The position numbers and the translations under genes were made by a program. A stretch of DNA of 64,000 nucleotides, taken from assembly GCF_964199755.1 (NCBI RefSeq), contig NC_133907.1, positions 5,213,001-5,277,000 of the forward strand, written 5' to 3'. Source of the stretch: Larus michahellis. Lineage: Eukaryota > Chordata > Aves > Charadriiformes > Laridae. The notes under the pieces are model-generated. The model did no database searches, was not told the origin of the DNA, and saw only the letters and a program-made list of their open reading frames with translations. Below are positions 42,191 through 54,825 of the stretch, in pieces (the stretch's first letter is position 1; the number at the start of each line of letters is the position of its first letter).

Positions 42191-44707
42191 CGCCGCAGCG
42201 CTTGGGAACATGGCCCGGCGGAGCCCGCCGCGCAACGGTGTCGGCGGCCACGGTACGGGCTGGGCCGGGCCTGGAGGGCGGGGGGAACCGATTCCTGTGA
42301 GGCGGGTGGAAGCTGGAGCGCCCCCTGCGGGCGCGGCGGCGCCCCCTAGCGGCGGGGCGGGGCTCGGCGCTGTGCTCGGAGCCGCCCCGCCGGGGGCCGT
42401 CCTGGGGGGTCTCGGGGGGTCCCCGGGGCCCGAGCGGAGGGTTCGGGCCCACCCCCCCGCCGCTGTGGCACCGTCCCTCGTCTGTGCCCCGCCAGGCCGC
42501 GGGCACAGACCGGGCTGCCGTTTGGCCCCTGCCTGATTCAAGACCGGGCCCTTGCGCCGTCGGGGCTTCGCTTTTCCGGGCCGCACATCACGGCAGTAAC
42601 CGGGGGCGGGGGGGGGCGCTCTGCAGCAGCGCCGGGGCTGGCTCGGCCTTGCCGAGCGTTGTGTAAGTGCCGGTGCCCGGTGTCTGCGCCTTGTTTTGCC
42701 CATTGGGGTCGCAGAGCAGCTTCCCTCTGTGGGACCCCACTCCTGCCCGGGCAGTCATCCCCCTTCAGCGCGTGGAGATCATCTGCGTTCTCCGCACATG
42801 GGTGGGTGCTGTGCTCGGGTGCTCGTCAGTGAGAGCTGTTACAGGCACTGTTTTTAGCCATGGAAGTAAATAAAAATCCACTCGCGGCCAGGCAGGTGGA
42901 CCTTCCATGACAGTACGGTTTGAAGTATGGTTTGGTAAGCCCCTGTGCTCTGAGCTTGTGTTTCTGCCCTTCAAAGTGTAACTGATGCTGCGAGTTAATG
43001 TTTTTTGGTTTTGAAAATAGAGTTTTCTTGTAATACTTGCAGCTATTGTCCACTGTACATTTGAACAGTGTAAATATTGGGGTATTTGCCAGTAAATCTT
43101 AGAAGAGAAGCCTGTAATATGTGCTGCTTCCTTCATTCTACTCCTTAAGTTCTCTGTGTGTGAACAGGAGTTTTTTTTCTTCCATAGGCTTTGTCTCCTC
43201 CTTCCCAAGGCTTCGGTATTTGACAGCCCAGTGTCTGTGTGTCGCAGGGGTTAGGGAACTGCCAGCTGAGTGGAGCTGGTTTCTGTTCATGTGCAAATAA
43301 CTTTGCTTGCACAAGGGGTGGGAAAGGAAAAAAAGGAAATTGTGGTCACCGTGTGAGCATTAGAAGCTTTAACATTACCAGGAACTTGGTGTTTACAGGG
43401 GAGTCGGAGATCTGTTGTAAGCTGTTACAGCTTGTTTTCATCCAAAAAGTGTTTCAAAAGGGTACTTTGAGAAGGGACAGCACCCACCCCTTGACCTACT
43501 TACCGTCTGTGTGTGAGCAGCCTGCCATCCTGCCGTCTTCCATTCAGATGCTGCAGAAAGCGGTGCTTCCAGCCAGGCTCTCACGCGCAGCAGGGAGCGG
43601 GGAGAGGGCTGGGGCTGTGCCGAGACGCTGGAGGTGCCACGTGGGCAGAGAAACGCGCTCCCCGAGTTGCTGCCGGGAGAGCGTGGCGTTGAGAAACAGC
43701 TGTTTCTCCATCAGGATGCTTTTAATTCCTCGCACCTCAAATCCTATTCGGACACGTCGCTTATCGAGTGAATCCCGTTCGGATCCCAAAAGTAGTTGGA
43801 TCTGTTGGAAATGCCTTTAGGTAAAGGCAGTGTTTGTGGCCTCATCTTGCACTCCAACCGTGTGGCTGCTCAGCAAAGCCTCCTTAGTGGAAACTTCTCC
43901 GATGTGGGATATCAGATGGCTCTCAGCCTCCTCTCTTCTTCCTCGCATGAGGCAGTGGTGACAAATACCACGATGCAGTGTGACATAGTGTCCCTTCTAG
44001 GCTCCCCAGGAAGCGCTCTCATGTCCTGTAAGTGCAATTAACCCATCTGAAACCAGAGCACAGTGCTCTTTGTGCGTTATTCCCTTCCCTACCTGTCCCC
44101 AAGTTCATGTGCTCCATAAAACAATGGTATTTATTTAATACTGGCTAACCTGTGCATATACTAATAGCTGGCAAGTTTGTGTTTGTTGGGAGAGGAGTCG
44201 ATATGCTCGTGATTTGTTAACTCTGGTATAATTATGTCCTTTGTTGTGACTGTTGCTGTTGGTGGAAATGCTCACACTTTTCCTGAGGACGGCTGCATCC
44301 AGGAGCCGCTGCCTAGCTGGGAGTTGGTAGGAACATGAAGTCCTGGTCTTAGGAAACACTTGACACCTGAGCTGGCAGCTGCGTCAGAGAGCAAACAGTT
44401 GCAGCATGGCTTTGCACGACCGTCACGGTCCTGAATGGAGCCGTGATCTGTTGGGGAGTATGAGAGCTGAGGACGAGGGATCTGCTCGGGCAGCGGTGGT
44501 GGCTCCAGTGTCAGGAGGAGATGCAGTTGTCTCCCAGGGTGGGAGAGATGCGTGGCAGGACATGTGCCAACTGCCCCATGTCATCTCCCTCATTGCGTTT
44601 GTGACACCGCTTGAGTGGATTTTTCCCTTCTTGATCTGAGTTGCTGCCCCTCCGTGTGCTGGCGTTGCCTATCATCTTGTCTCTTTGTGGTTTCTTACAG
44701 ACTTTGA
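42188..44707 (+). other. Short upstream ORF overlapping the TBC1D20 start (spliced)
   Basis: An ATG at 42188 is in a different frame from the main ATG at 42210. After splicing of exon 1 (to 42252) to exon 2 (from 44701) it reads 23 codons, beginning MRRSAWEHGPAEPAAQ, and stops at 44705-44707. It has G at -3 but C at +4, whereas the main ATG has A at -3 and G at +4. It matters only if transcription begins upstream of 42188. Confidence 0.5.
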
Positions 44708-47700
44708 TTCTAAGAAGAAAAGAAAAGTGGCAGAAATTTATCAGGCTCTGAACAGCGACCCCATCGACGTGGCTGCGCTCAGGCGGATGGCCATCAGCGA
44801 GGGAGGGCTCCTGACAGATGAGATTCGTTGCAAAGTGTGGCCGAAGCTGCTAAGTGTTAATACAGATGACCTACCCCCTCTTCCAGGTATGGAACAGCCT
44901 GGGCTTGGGTGCTTTGGAAGAACAGCTCAGTGATCTCTGTGCACATTAGAGGAAGGATCCCAGAGGTTGAATCACGTGCTTTCTGGCCTACCTTCTCCCT
45001 GTGTACGTGGGTGTGTTTCCCACCAAGCTCGTGTGCAAAGGGGACTCTCGCTGTAACATGAACGCTGTAGCTTCGTGTGCTGTATTGTACGTAAATGGCA
45101 GATTTGGAAGTACACGGCTTCCTAAAAACAACGCTTCCATTGTGCTGCAAGGGTGTTGTTATCTTTAGTGACAGTGGTGGAAAGTAGTTCTCTTTGGATG
45201 CGGTTGGTGTGGCCCGGAGCAGTGTAATGGCATGCTGGCATGTGTAAGTTCATCTGCAGCAGAAAGTATCAAAATTTTTGTTGCTGCCATGGAGAGGTGG
45301 CTGTGCTGAGCCCTGGCTTGGCCGAAATTCTTCCAAGGTGTCTCTGCCAGGTGTAGATGAAGCAGTTTGTTGCGTGAAGCATATGCAGTGGTTAGTTAGA
45401 GCAGAAGCAGGGAAAATGACCTTCCTGATGAGATACCTGCATGGTTTTTCAACCTTAGCAATGCAGAAGTTCCAAGTCCTGTAGCTTTTGCAGTCACTGT
45501 CCCCCACACAGATTTTATTGTTGTTCCTGACTCTGTGGCCATTCAGAAGTGTGCATCCCCCAACGTCAGTCAAGGGCTGGATTACGTGAGGTGATCGGAG
45601 CTGCTGGAAGACAACACTTAATTTCACGTGATCACATAGATAGCACAGTGTGCCAGCAAATTCTTTTCTCTTCTGTTTTAACTATCTTAGCTAGCTGTGG
45701 GTGGGGTTTTCTTCTGAATTATTTCCAGTTAATAAACTACTCTTTGTGGCCTCCACAGCGTATCATGCCTTACTGCTGCTGAGTATGCTTTCAATTGCCC
45801 AGCAAAATTGTGGAGCAAAGATGCTTCCGGGAATGCTGGGAGTGGTGTCAGTTTAAGCATTTTAACGTATGTTGTTTAAAGAAATAAGTCTTGTTTCCTC
45901 ACACAGAAGTGTTGTTAGTGTCAGAATGTGCAGCAGTGCAAGTGAGGGGACAGGGTTGGTGTGTGACATACAAAAAGGGGACGTACGACGGAGTCGTGTG
46001 TCTCTGTGTGCAGCCTCATCCTTCTGCCTTCAGCAGGGTTTCTCCTAGCTCCCTCGCCCAGCTCTTCCCGGTACCTTTGTGCTACTCAGTGTTAATCATA
46101 TTCCTCTTTTTCCCAGCAGGAAAGGAGCTGCGAGAGGACAATAAAGATTACCAGCAAGTGTTACTGGACGTGCGGCGATCCCTGCGCCGTTTCCCACCAG
46201 GTGAGAGGGGATTCTCCTCTTCCCACTCTGCAGGGGGGAAGGTCTGTGCCGTGGGGCTCCTCCTGGCTCAGACCTTACTCGGGGGGTTGCAATAGGTGAC
46301 GCTCCGTTGATCTGAGAGCCTGACTTCTAGAAAGCTTTTTCCTTGTGAGCTTAACAGCTGCTTCTTCATTCAGTGGAGCCATTCTGCAGCTATCAGTTTC
46401 CTTCAGCTGCCCGTGCTACAGCTGGGTTTTGATGTGGTTCTTCCAAGGCTACTCTTCCCCCTGCGCTGCTGAGTCCCTCTGCCAGCAGGCTGGTACTGCT
46501 GGAACAGTCGAGCACAGAGAGGCCCAGATCCTGTGGGATCCTCACCTGTTGTGAACAGGGTGAGATTAGGATAGATGGAGCGCTTGAGAAATGCACCGTT
46601 TGCTTCAGTTTATTTTAGACTGTGGTCTAGCTCGGGGGCGTGGTTTGTCAGTGGTTAGAACAAATTCTGGTGTAAAACTGTCGCAAAGTCGGGTTCGTGC
46701 ACCAAATCTAAGAGAACTCTGAACCTTTAGAAGCAAAATGTTTTTGCAGTTGTTTTGTTCTGATGGGTGGCTGGTGCCTTGTGCTATTTATAAAACGTTT
46801 AAGCCAGCAGCTATCTAACTCTGCAGAGCAGTCGTCATTTCTGGCCAGAATCTGTTCTGCTGCTTTTATTTTGTGTAAACAGTTGATTCACTCTGATTCT
46901 TTTTCGAGTGTGGATACTGTGTGCAAGCCTGATTCCTGAAGGGTCTGCTAGTACGGACTTTTTTGCCCTTGAATGGCAGCCTCCTGCCTATTTTTAGATG
47001 CATTAGTGAAGCTGGGGAAAAAGAGAACTTTGTCATTGCAGGATCTCTGCTGGGACTTTCTACTCGGCCTTTGGGCATTTTATCTGTTGACAAGGACTGC
47101 CAGAAACTGGCTGCAGCTGTGCATGGCAGGAACAATGTTTTTCCGGTGACATCCTGTCCCTAAACACATGTTGTTAGCAGGAGACCGATACAAAGTTTTG
47201 GCGATGGTGGCCTCACAGTCTGATGCAGTTGGCGCAGTTTCTGTGAAAAGGGGTCCTGTTTAATTTTTTCTAGAACCCCTGGGAAATTAAAAATGATTAA
47301 AATGTCCTTAGCAGTGCTGGTTGTGCAGTGCAATTCATTCTTCGCGGCACTGTACAAACCTCAGTAAACCCTGCTCCCCTCCTCCACGGTGACTTCCTCA
47401 CAGGTAGGGGCACTGCAGCTCCAAAGATTAAACAGCCTAACGACTGGCCGGCTTCCCCTGGGCCATCAGAGTTCTGGGGGACAGGATTAGGGTTTAGGAT
47501 ATTTTTTTCTGCTGGTTTTATCTCCCTCCCCTTTGCACCACATCCCTTGGGATCAGGCGGGTTGGTAAATGCACAGGTCCTCTCCTTGCATACCGTGCTC
47601 GCTCCTGCTGCAGGCACCAGTAGGTGACACAGCCCATCCCACCGCTGCCTGGTGCTGTCCCCACAGGGATGCCGGATGACCAGAGGGAAGGCTTGCAGGA

Positions 47701-50700
47701 GGAGCTCATCGATATTATCCTCCACGTCCTCAAGCGCAACCCCCAGCTGCACTACTACCAGGGCTACCATGACATCGTGGTCACCTTCCTGCTGGTGGTG
47801 GGGGACAGGTTGGCCACGGCTCTGGTGGAAAAGCTCTCCACACATCATCTCAGGTACTCAGTGGGCTCAGCTGGGAGGGAGAAGCTGCCTGCATGTCCTC
47901 AGGCTGTGGGGACACCTGTGCAGATGGGGCTAGCCTGGAAGGCAGAGCCTTGGGTTAAGGTCGGCTGCCTGTTGTGTCCATACCCAGAGGGCTGCTGTGA
48001 GAGAGCAGCGTGACCACACGATAGCACGTGGCTTTGCAGGGAGTTGTGCTCTGGGGAAGGGATAATTGAAGGCTGTCAGTTAATTTGTAGCATCTCTTGA
48101 AGTTGAAAAAGCCGATGCACGTGCATTATTCATGGTTCTCTGGCCGTCTCTGCTGTCAGGGCCTCTGTGGCTCCTGGGGGCTGGCTCAGCACAGTGCCTC
48201 CCACTTAGCCTCACACAGCCCTGGGCAGCGTGGTCTGTACCACCTGTGTCCTGAGCCCCAAGTCAAATGACTCTCCTGTTTGTGCACTGAAGTGAGAATA
48301 AGCCTTCAGCTGGGGAGTGGTTTGGAGATATTCCCCCTCCTCTCCCAGGCGGGGAGTTAGGTTTTGGGTGCTGGGAAGGCTTTACGGTTCATTCATGAAC
48401 TACAGCAAAATAAGAAGTGTCAGCTGACAGCAGCGTGATTGTCTGGGTCCGGGTTTTCTGTGCAGATCAGCCCTGTGTGTCCCAAATAAGTAGGAAGGGG
48501 GCTATCCCAAATAGAGATAATTCCTTGGGGCTGGGAGCCACCCTGTCAGCAAAGCTGTTAATTGCAAGTATGTTTGTTTACCTTCTGGTTGCCTCCCTGG
48601 AGGGATTGCTCACTGACGTGACTGCTTGACAGAGCTTCTTTTAAATCTTTCCTCAGGGATTTTATGGACCCAACGATGGATAATACCAAGCACATTTTAA
48701 ATTATCTGATGCCCATCATAGACCAGGTGAACCCTGAGGTGCATGACTTCATGCAGAGGTACGCAGATGTTCCCTCGGAGCCTCATAGCTCTCCGCTGCC
48801 AGTCTCATGTTACTGTTCATGGGGCCGTTTGCACCAGCATGTCCCTAGCACCACAGTGGCTTTTTCAGAGTGAGTCAACACAGCCCACAGCTAACGGTGA
48901 CAGTCCAAAGCCATGCGGGACTCTGCTTCCGAGCAGACCCAAACCTATGTTGCCTGTCTTGAGGGGTTTTAAATGGTGTCATCTTCACCCCAGTGGTCTG
49001 CAGCCCATATTGGAAAGGCTGGGGGATTATAGTCGGTGTCATGCAAAGCTGCCGCAACTGCTTCACCTGCCCAGTTTTGTGGCTGCTGTTGCCTTGCTGT
49101 AATTTGTTGCCAGTTCTGGGGATAATTCCCAGGTTGTGCAATAGGGACACAGAAGTGTAGTACGGGCAGAATAAAGCGGAATCAGGAAGGTAAGTGGGAA
49201 GGTTCAGTCCAGAGCCCTTTTCTGGGAAGTGTGTCTGTTAGGTTTCATGGCCGGGGTGTCTTCGGATGCCAATCTTGATTGCAAACTTCCAGAAGTTAAT
49301 AAGCCTTTACGGTTGAAAAGGAATCTGAAAAGTTAAATGTGCTGCAGGACTTCAGGTGTCCTCAGGTCCGCGTGCCGGTGACGTGGTACATCATGCATTC
49401 AGGTTCTCCTGAAAGCAGACCACTTGGACCTCTGTTGTGGATCCTAGTGGATGGAGAGGAGTAGTACTTTGCCTTGGGGTTGTAGGAGAGGTGCGGTTCA
49501 TGGATCTGGACTGAGCTCTGAATGCTCTGCCAATAGCCAGTTCTATCTCCCCTCCCAGGCGTGGCGGTGTGTCTCAGGGATCGCCCAGGAGCATTTCAGC
49601 GCTGTTTCCAAGCTGCTGGCAGCAGCTGACCTAACAGCACTTTCTCTCTGTGCAGTGCGGAGGTGGGAACCATCTTTGCTCTCAGCTGGCTGATCACCTG
49701 GTTCGGGCATGTTTTGTCTGACTTCAGGCACGTTGTGCGATTATATGACTTCTTCCTGGCTTGCCATCCACTGATGCCCATTTATTTTGCTGCTGTGGTA
49801 GGTATTGGCCAGAGTGGTAGGGGGATTAACTGAACCATTGCGAGGTGGCAGTAGTTTGGGGCTGCAGAGGGGAGCTGGCAAGCCCAGTGCTGCTGGGCTT
49901 GGCTGCACCCCACTGTACACAAGGCCAGCGATCCTGGGATCCAGGATTGCTTGGGGCAGCGTAAGGGTGTCCAGATCTGCAGGTTGTTCCAGTTCAGTGC
50001 TGTGGAAGCAGTGTGACCTGGTGGGTTTTTTTTGCTTTCATGTGCTGGCCCTACTGCTGGGCACTTGCTTGGAGCCTGGCGGGGGACATCTGCATGTCCA
50101 TCTGCCCTTTCTTCTATGGGGGGGGGGGTCCAACAAATCTCTTTTGTTTGAGGGCAAGCTGCGGAGTCAAGCCCTGCTGAGGTTCTGCCCGTGTCTCCGA
50201 CCTGCCAGTGGCAGGCTCTGCTCAGAAGACAGACGTAACTACCCAGGAAGGGGCTTTATGTGGCCGCAGAGTCTCAGGAAGGGTTTGGCTTTTCTCTTCC
50301 CAGATAGGGAATGCTCCACTGCAGTGTGTCCCCTTGAGGAAAGGCAGGTCTTTCAGCCAGAAACGAAATGTTTTTCTCTTCTGCCTCTGAAGTGAGTGCT
50401 AGTGAGTGACAAGGAGTTGTCCCCACTTCCCCAGCTGTCCTCAGTGCTCTTGCTCCTCTCTGCAGATCGTGCTGTATCGGGAGCAGGAAGTTCTGGACTG
50501 CGAGTGCGACATGGCGTCTGTCCACCACCTCCTGTCCCAGATCCCACAGGACCTTCCTTACGAGACTCTGATCAGCAGAGCTGGGGACCTTTTTGTCCAG
50601 TTCCCGCCATCCGAACTTGCCAGGGAGGCAGCACAGCAGCAGGCTGAACGGTGAGTGCAGGGCAGCCCATGTGCGCACGTGTTCTGTACGTCCCCTTGCC

Positions 50701-51051
50701 AGGTCTCGTTTTGTCGCGAATATCTTCCTCCCTGGCAGGAGACTGGTCCCAAAGGCGAGCCAGGGATACTCCTTGACCAGTTTCTTCTCTTGCAGAACTG
50801 CGGCTTCCACTTTTAAGGACTTTGAGTTGGTGTCAGTGCAGCAGAGACCAGACACTGTGTTGAGGCAGCGCTTCAGGGAGCGGCTCCGAGGGGAGGAGCG
50901 GACAAAATCCATCTTGACAAAGCCAAGGACCAACCGCTTTGTCAAGCTGGCGGTGATGGGGCTGACGGTCGCGCTGGGAGCAGCTGCCCTGGCCGTGGTG
51001 AAGAGTGCGCTGGAGTGGGCACCCAAGTTTGAACTGCAGATTTTTCCCTGA
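42210..51051 (+). CDS. TBC1D20: TBC1D20, Rab1 GTPase-activating protein, 8 exons, 393 aa
   Basis: TBC1D20 is an ER-anchored TBC-domain GAP for Rab1 (also reported for Rab18) acting in ER-Golgi traffic and lipid droplet biology. Exons: 42210-42252, 44701-44886, 46120-46200, 47667-47853, 48657-48758, 49656-49797, 50466-50650, 50796-51051; 1182 bases. The N-terminus is short and starts MARRSPPRNGVGGHD. The TBC domain runs from about residue 50 to 300. The arginine finger is Arg96 in VLLDVRR and the glutamine finger Gln135 in YYQGYHD, corresponding to human Arg105 and Gln144. A hydrophobic helix at about 357-377 (FVKLAVMGLTVALGAAALAV) is the C-terminal membrane anchor, followed by KSALEWAPKFELQIFP. 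Human has 403 aa; the difference is at the N-terminus. Exon 3 has a NAGNAG acceptor that could add one alanine. Confidence 0.97.
42253..44700 (+). other. TBC1D20: TBC1D20 intron 1, nothing recognised
   Basis: The first 400 bases continue the CpG island. The rest is mixed-composition intron without repeats or coding signal that I can support. Introns 2-7 (44887-46119, 46201-47666, 47854-48656, 48759-49655, 49798-50465, 50651-50795) likewise show nothing beyond a G-run at 50119-50128. Confidence 0.6.
46111..46120 (+). promoter_or_regulatory. TBC1D20: NAGNAG tandem splice acceptor of TBC1D20 exon 3
   Basis: The acceptor reads TCCCAGCAG before GAAAGG. Using the first AG (46115-46116) would insert one alanine before Gly77; using the second (46118-46119) gives LPGKELR, which aligns with human SGKNLR without a gap. 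Both keep the frame. Confidence 0.75.
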
Positions 51052-53241
51052 AACCAGAGGAGGGGCCTTCCCTGTCACCACGTCCTTCCCTGGCGGGAAG
51101 GGTGATTTTTGATGAAAGGACATGTCTGGAAACAATCTCTCTGAAGATTATTTTTTATTCTTGCTGCGTCCTGTGACGCCTTTGGCCTTTGCGACAGAGA
51201 CTAATAGGAACCAGCCCAGCAGGATTGTTCCCCACACCAACGCTCACCTTGTTCTCTCCTCCCCGTGCAGGGGTGAGCAAACAGGCCGCTATCTCGTGAG
51301 GAACTGGAGGTATGGACGAGTCAGGCTCCCCAGGCTGCGCGCAGGTGACTGTACGAGTGGAGAGCCATGCATGGGCTATGCTGAAACGATCTCGTGTTCT
51401 CTGTTAGGGATAATTAGTGTGAGCGAGGGCAAATCCTCACCTGGAGGAGAGCGTCACGGCAGGTTTTGGCCTGGGTGCGTGTGTGTGTGTGTGGGCGAGG
51501 GGCTGTTACACTCCTGAGGAGCGGGGGAGCCCTCTGGCTCTGCACTGCTCCTGTCTGCAGGCTGCCAGCACACCCTGCCGTCTGCTTTCAGCTTCGCCGG
51601 TGGTCCAACCCTTCCCTTTCCTATGGGCAACCTCTGGGTAGAGCCAGATCTTTCACAAACCTCCGCCAGCGCCCTGCCGTGAGGTTGTCTTCAGCATGTA
51701 ACACTCCCTGGCTCCTTTTGCTTCCTCATCCTTGCAGCCTGATCTGTTCATGGGAGAAGGGCAGGGGACAGGAGCAGACCCACGGGACTGCCAGAGGGAG
51801 CTTAGCTCTTGGTTGCTGGGTCTCCTTCGCTGTCAGTAGCACAATCGTATCTTGGGTAAGTGAGGTGAGAGACGAGTGTGGCTCGCCCTGCCTGAGGTAT
51901 GTGCTGTTGTGTGCCAGATCACATCACCTCAAGAGTTAGTGGCACCAGAAACACGCGTTGCAGACTTCTACAGCTCCGGAAGCAGGCTCTAAAGCAGAGA
52001 AGGGCTTTTTCCACCTTGTGAAACAGTTTGCACAGGACAGAAGTCATTGCGGTAGGAAGTCTGTCTTAAATCTCCCCCATGAGCTGATCAGGCTTCAGTG
52101 TCATTCCTTGGAGTAATGCAAGTGTGGGATTTTTCTGGAAAGGCCACCCCCGACCCCTGCATAGCTCCCATTTTCTCATCCAGTCCCATTACCAGTCCTA
52201 ATGCTCCCTGTCCTCCAAGCCAAGCAGCAAATCCTTCTAGACAACTCGGTGTCCCACTGAGACAAAGCCAATAGACACTATATGCCTCTACCTCTCCCCT
52301 GAGCTGCTAAACCTCCCGCAAGTGCCCTTACCTGTCCCTTACAGCTCCCACCCAGCTTCCCCTGCTGTTGCTGTGTTGTGCCCAAAGCCATCTGTGCCGT
52401 GCCCAGGGGCTGCACACCTGAAAATTAGGTGTTGGTTGAAGAGTTATGGATTTTGGGATAGAGAAGAAAACTCGTGCCCTGCAAAGTTCAGCCCACTCCT
52501 GTCCCAACCCCCTGCCTGGCAGTTCCTAAGCGCCTCCTGGGTAGGTTTTAGGTTGCCCCATGGGCCCTCGATCTTGGAGGAGCCATGCCTTTCTGACCAC
52601 CGGACAGGCCAGAGGGCATGTGGGCAGTCGTCATGCCTGACCCATGTTTCCATAATGCTCTGAGCAGAGGAGTTTCCTTTGCCTCTGCAGGCTGAAAGCC
52701 AGAGCGTGTGAATCTGCTCTCGCAGAGGCAGGGCCGTGAGACCTTTTCCCTCTGCTGCTCACTGGTGCCAGCGGCTGCCGTGTGCCAGGGCTGTCCATGC
52801 CGCTGGTGAGAACCGGGGGCTGCTCAGGGGTCTCCTCTCCCAGCGTGGTTAAAGGCAGAACCGGTTTCTGGGCCCTCGGCGCCTCCCCAGGGCAGCAGCA
52901 GCGTGGGACGAAAGGCTGGGTGACTTAGCACTTTAGAAACTTGTGGTGCAGGAGAGTCTGTGGTGAATGTGGTCACCTGTGGCTGCTGCCGGAGGTCCTG
53001 GAACGCTCTGTACACTCCCCCACTGCCCCGAAGGAGGGGATGGCTGGAGCCCCCTGCTGGGGGAAGCCCCTGTGGCCCCCTAACTCTCTGGCCATGATGC
53101 ACTTTAGTTCTTGCGTGTTCCCAGGGGGAGGAAGTGCCTGGGAGGAGACGATTGCTGCGGGTGCTTCAGTTACTCTGTACAAAGACTTATACATACCCGT
53201 GTAAATGCAGATTTGTACAAACCCTATAACTGTAAAATAAA
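51052..53241 (+). other. TBC1D20: TBC1D20 3' UTR ending with AATAAA (53236-53241)
   Basis: The first canonical polyadenylation signal after the stop codon is TAAAATAAACAG at 53234 onward, preceded by ACTCTGTACAAAGACTTATA. The UTR would be about 2.2 kb, similar to the long 3' UTR known for the mammalian gene. A short GT run lies near 51479-51492. Confidence 0.75.
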
Positions 53242-54208
53242 CAGTTACTTAACACATTTCCTTCCCCTGTGCCGGCAGGGGTTGTGGCGTGGGGCTGGGG
53301 ATGCCAGATCTGCTCTCGTGGCACGCCATGGCCTGGCACTGGCACATCCCTGCAGCAGCCAAGCCGGCTCTGTGGTCACTGACCTGCGTGGCCTCATCCC
53401 TGGCAGCCCCGTGGGAAGAGGAGCAGGAGCGGAGCCAAACGGCGCTTGCGTGCCCCGGTTGCTGTTCTTCCATCTGCCCGCCTTTGGTTAAACGCCAGGA
53501 CTTGCGTGTGCTGTCGGTTCTCCATGGCGTTCCCCCTCCCCATCAGCAGCACAGTGGGCAGAGCGGGGCTGTAAATAGCCTGACCTCCCGGCCCCTTTTG
53601 CACCCCGGGCCGGGTGCTCGGCTACGGCAGGAGATCACAGGCCCAGCCAGGGCATGGTGCCCATCGGCGGAGGCCTGGCTGTCACCGCTTCCCCCGTGCA
53701 GCCTCCAGTGGCCGGGCACGCTCTGCTGAGCCGGATTGATGCGGCCGCTTTCCCCGGCCTGGGAACGGGCTTTGCTTGGCAGCATGGGGCTGGCGGCTGT
53801 GTTTACCAGTTTGGGCCAGGGCTATTTTTAGTTTCCTGTGGCTTCCTCACTGGGAGCGATTTGCTCAAAGCCCTTTGGGAGGAACACGCAGGCACAGGCC
53901 TGCAGGGTGTATGGGGCTGCTGGGGGCTCAGGGGGCGGAGGGTGGGCAGGGCTGGGGTCTTACAGTGAAAGGAAGCCCAGAGAGCTGGCACTGCGCCGTT
54001 CCTTGCAGTATGTGCTTTGTGATGACACGATGCCCAGCTCCGGCAGCTGCTGGGACGTGTGCCCTGCCCGGAGCCTGGACAGTGAGTCCAGCGCCAGCCC
54101 AGGGGTTACACCACCCATCAGAGTCCCTCATCTGCTGGCACAGAGACATGGCCAGACCCGCTTGGGATTCTGCAGAGACAACAGCCCCCAGGGAAATGTC
54201 ACACGTCT
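53242..54208. other. TBC1D20-NRSN2 spacer, no gene; one MEF2-like site
   Basis: Less than 1 kb separates the two convergent polyadenylation signals. No exon resembling RBCK1 (zinc finger, RING) or TRIB3 (pseudokinase) is visible. CTATTTTTAG at 53822-53831 is a perfect MEF2 consensus in an AT-richer patch (GTTTACCAGTTTGGGCCAGG just before it). Confidence 0.65.
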
Positions 54209-54214
54209 TTTATT
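54209..54214 (-). terminator. NRSN2: NRSN2 polyadenylation signal (AATAAA on minus strand)
   Basis: TTTATT on the plus strand is the first AATAAA downstream of the NRSN2 stop codon, giving a 3' UTR of about 0.6 kb. TBC1D20 ends about 970 bases away on the other strand, so the two genes converge without overlapping. Confidence 0.75.
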
Positions 54215-54825
54215 TACCCCAAAAGAGGAAAAACAGGGAAATGGTGGTGTGTGCAAATACCCAGGTCCCTCCCAGGTGCTGCAGTGTGGGTGCAGCCGGG
54301 CACGCGGTGCATGTGCAGGCTGGGCACGGCTTGGCATAGCTCAGCGCCAGGCCGTGCACGGCTCCAGCAGGACATACAGCCCGGTCCACCGTGGCCAACA
54401 GGCCGGGGTCACCGCGCACGGGGATGGCACATGGGGCTGGTGGCATAGGGGCTTCGGCCTCGCCAGCTAAGGGCTGTCCTGGGGCTCTTCCAGGTGCTTC
54501 CTCTGGGCTGGATCCAGGCAGGGAATTGAATGAGGTGCTACCGGCGGCGGGGGCTGGCGATGTAAAACCTGGCGCTCCTGGGGTTTCTGACACAGGCACA
54601 GAAACAGGCACCGAGCCACCAGCGAAGGGATCTCTCAGCATCTTTACTGAGTGGTGGAAGCGGGGCTGTGGGGGACAGTGGGACACGGTGGCCGTGCTGG
54701 GGCTGAGCTGGATGCTCCGCAGTGCTCGCCCCAAACCAGCTCCAGGTGATCCGTCTGGCTCCCAGGGTACGACATGGCTTGGCCCCTTGGCCCTGTGCCA
54801 GGCGTCACCCATCACCTCCCCGGCC

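Noticed and set aside
53242-54208. Hidden remnants of RBCK1 or TRIB3
   Set aside because: No zinc-finger, RING or pseudokinase motif was found in any frame.
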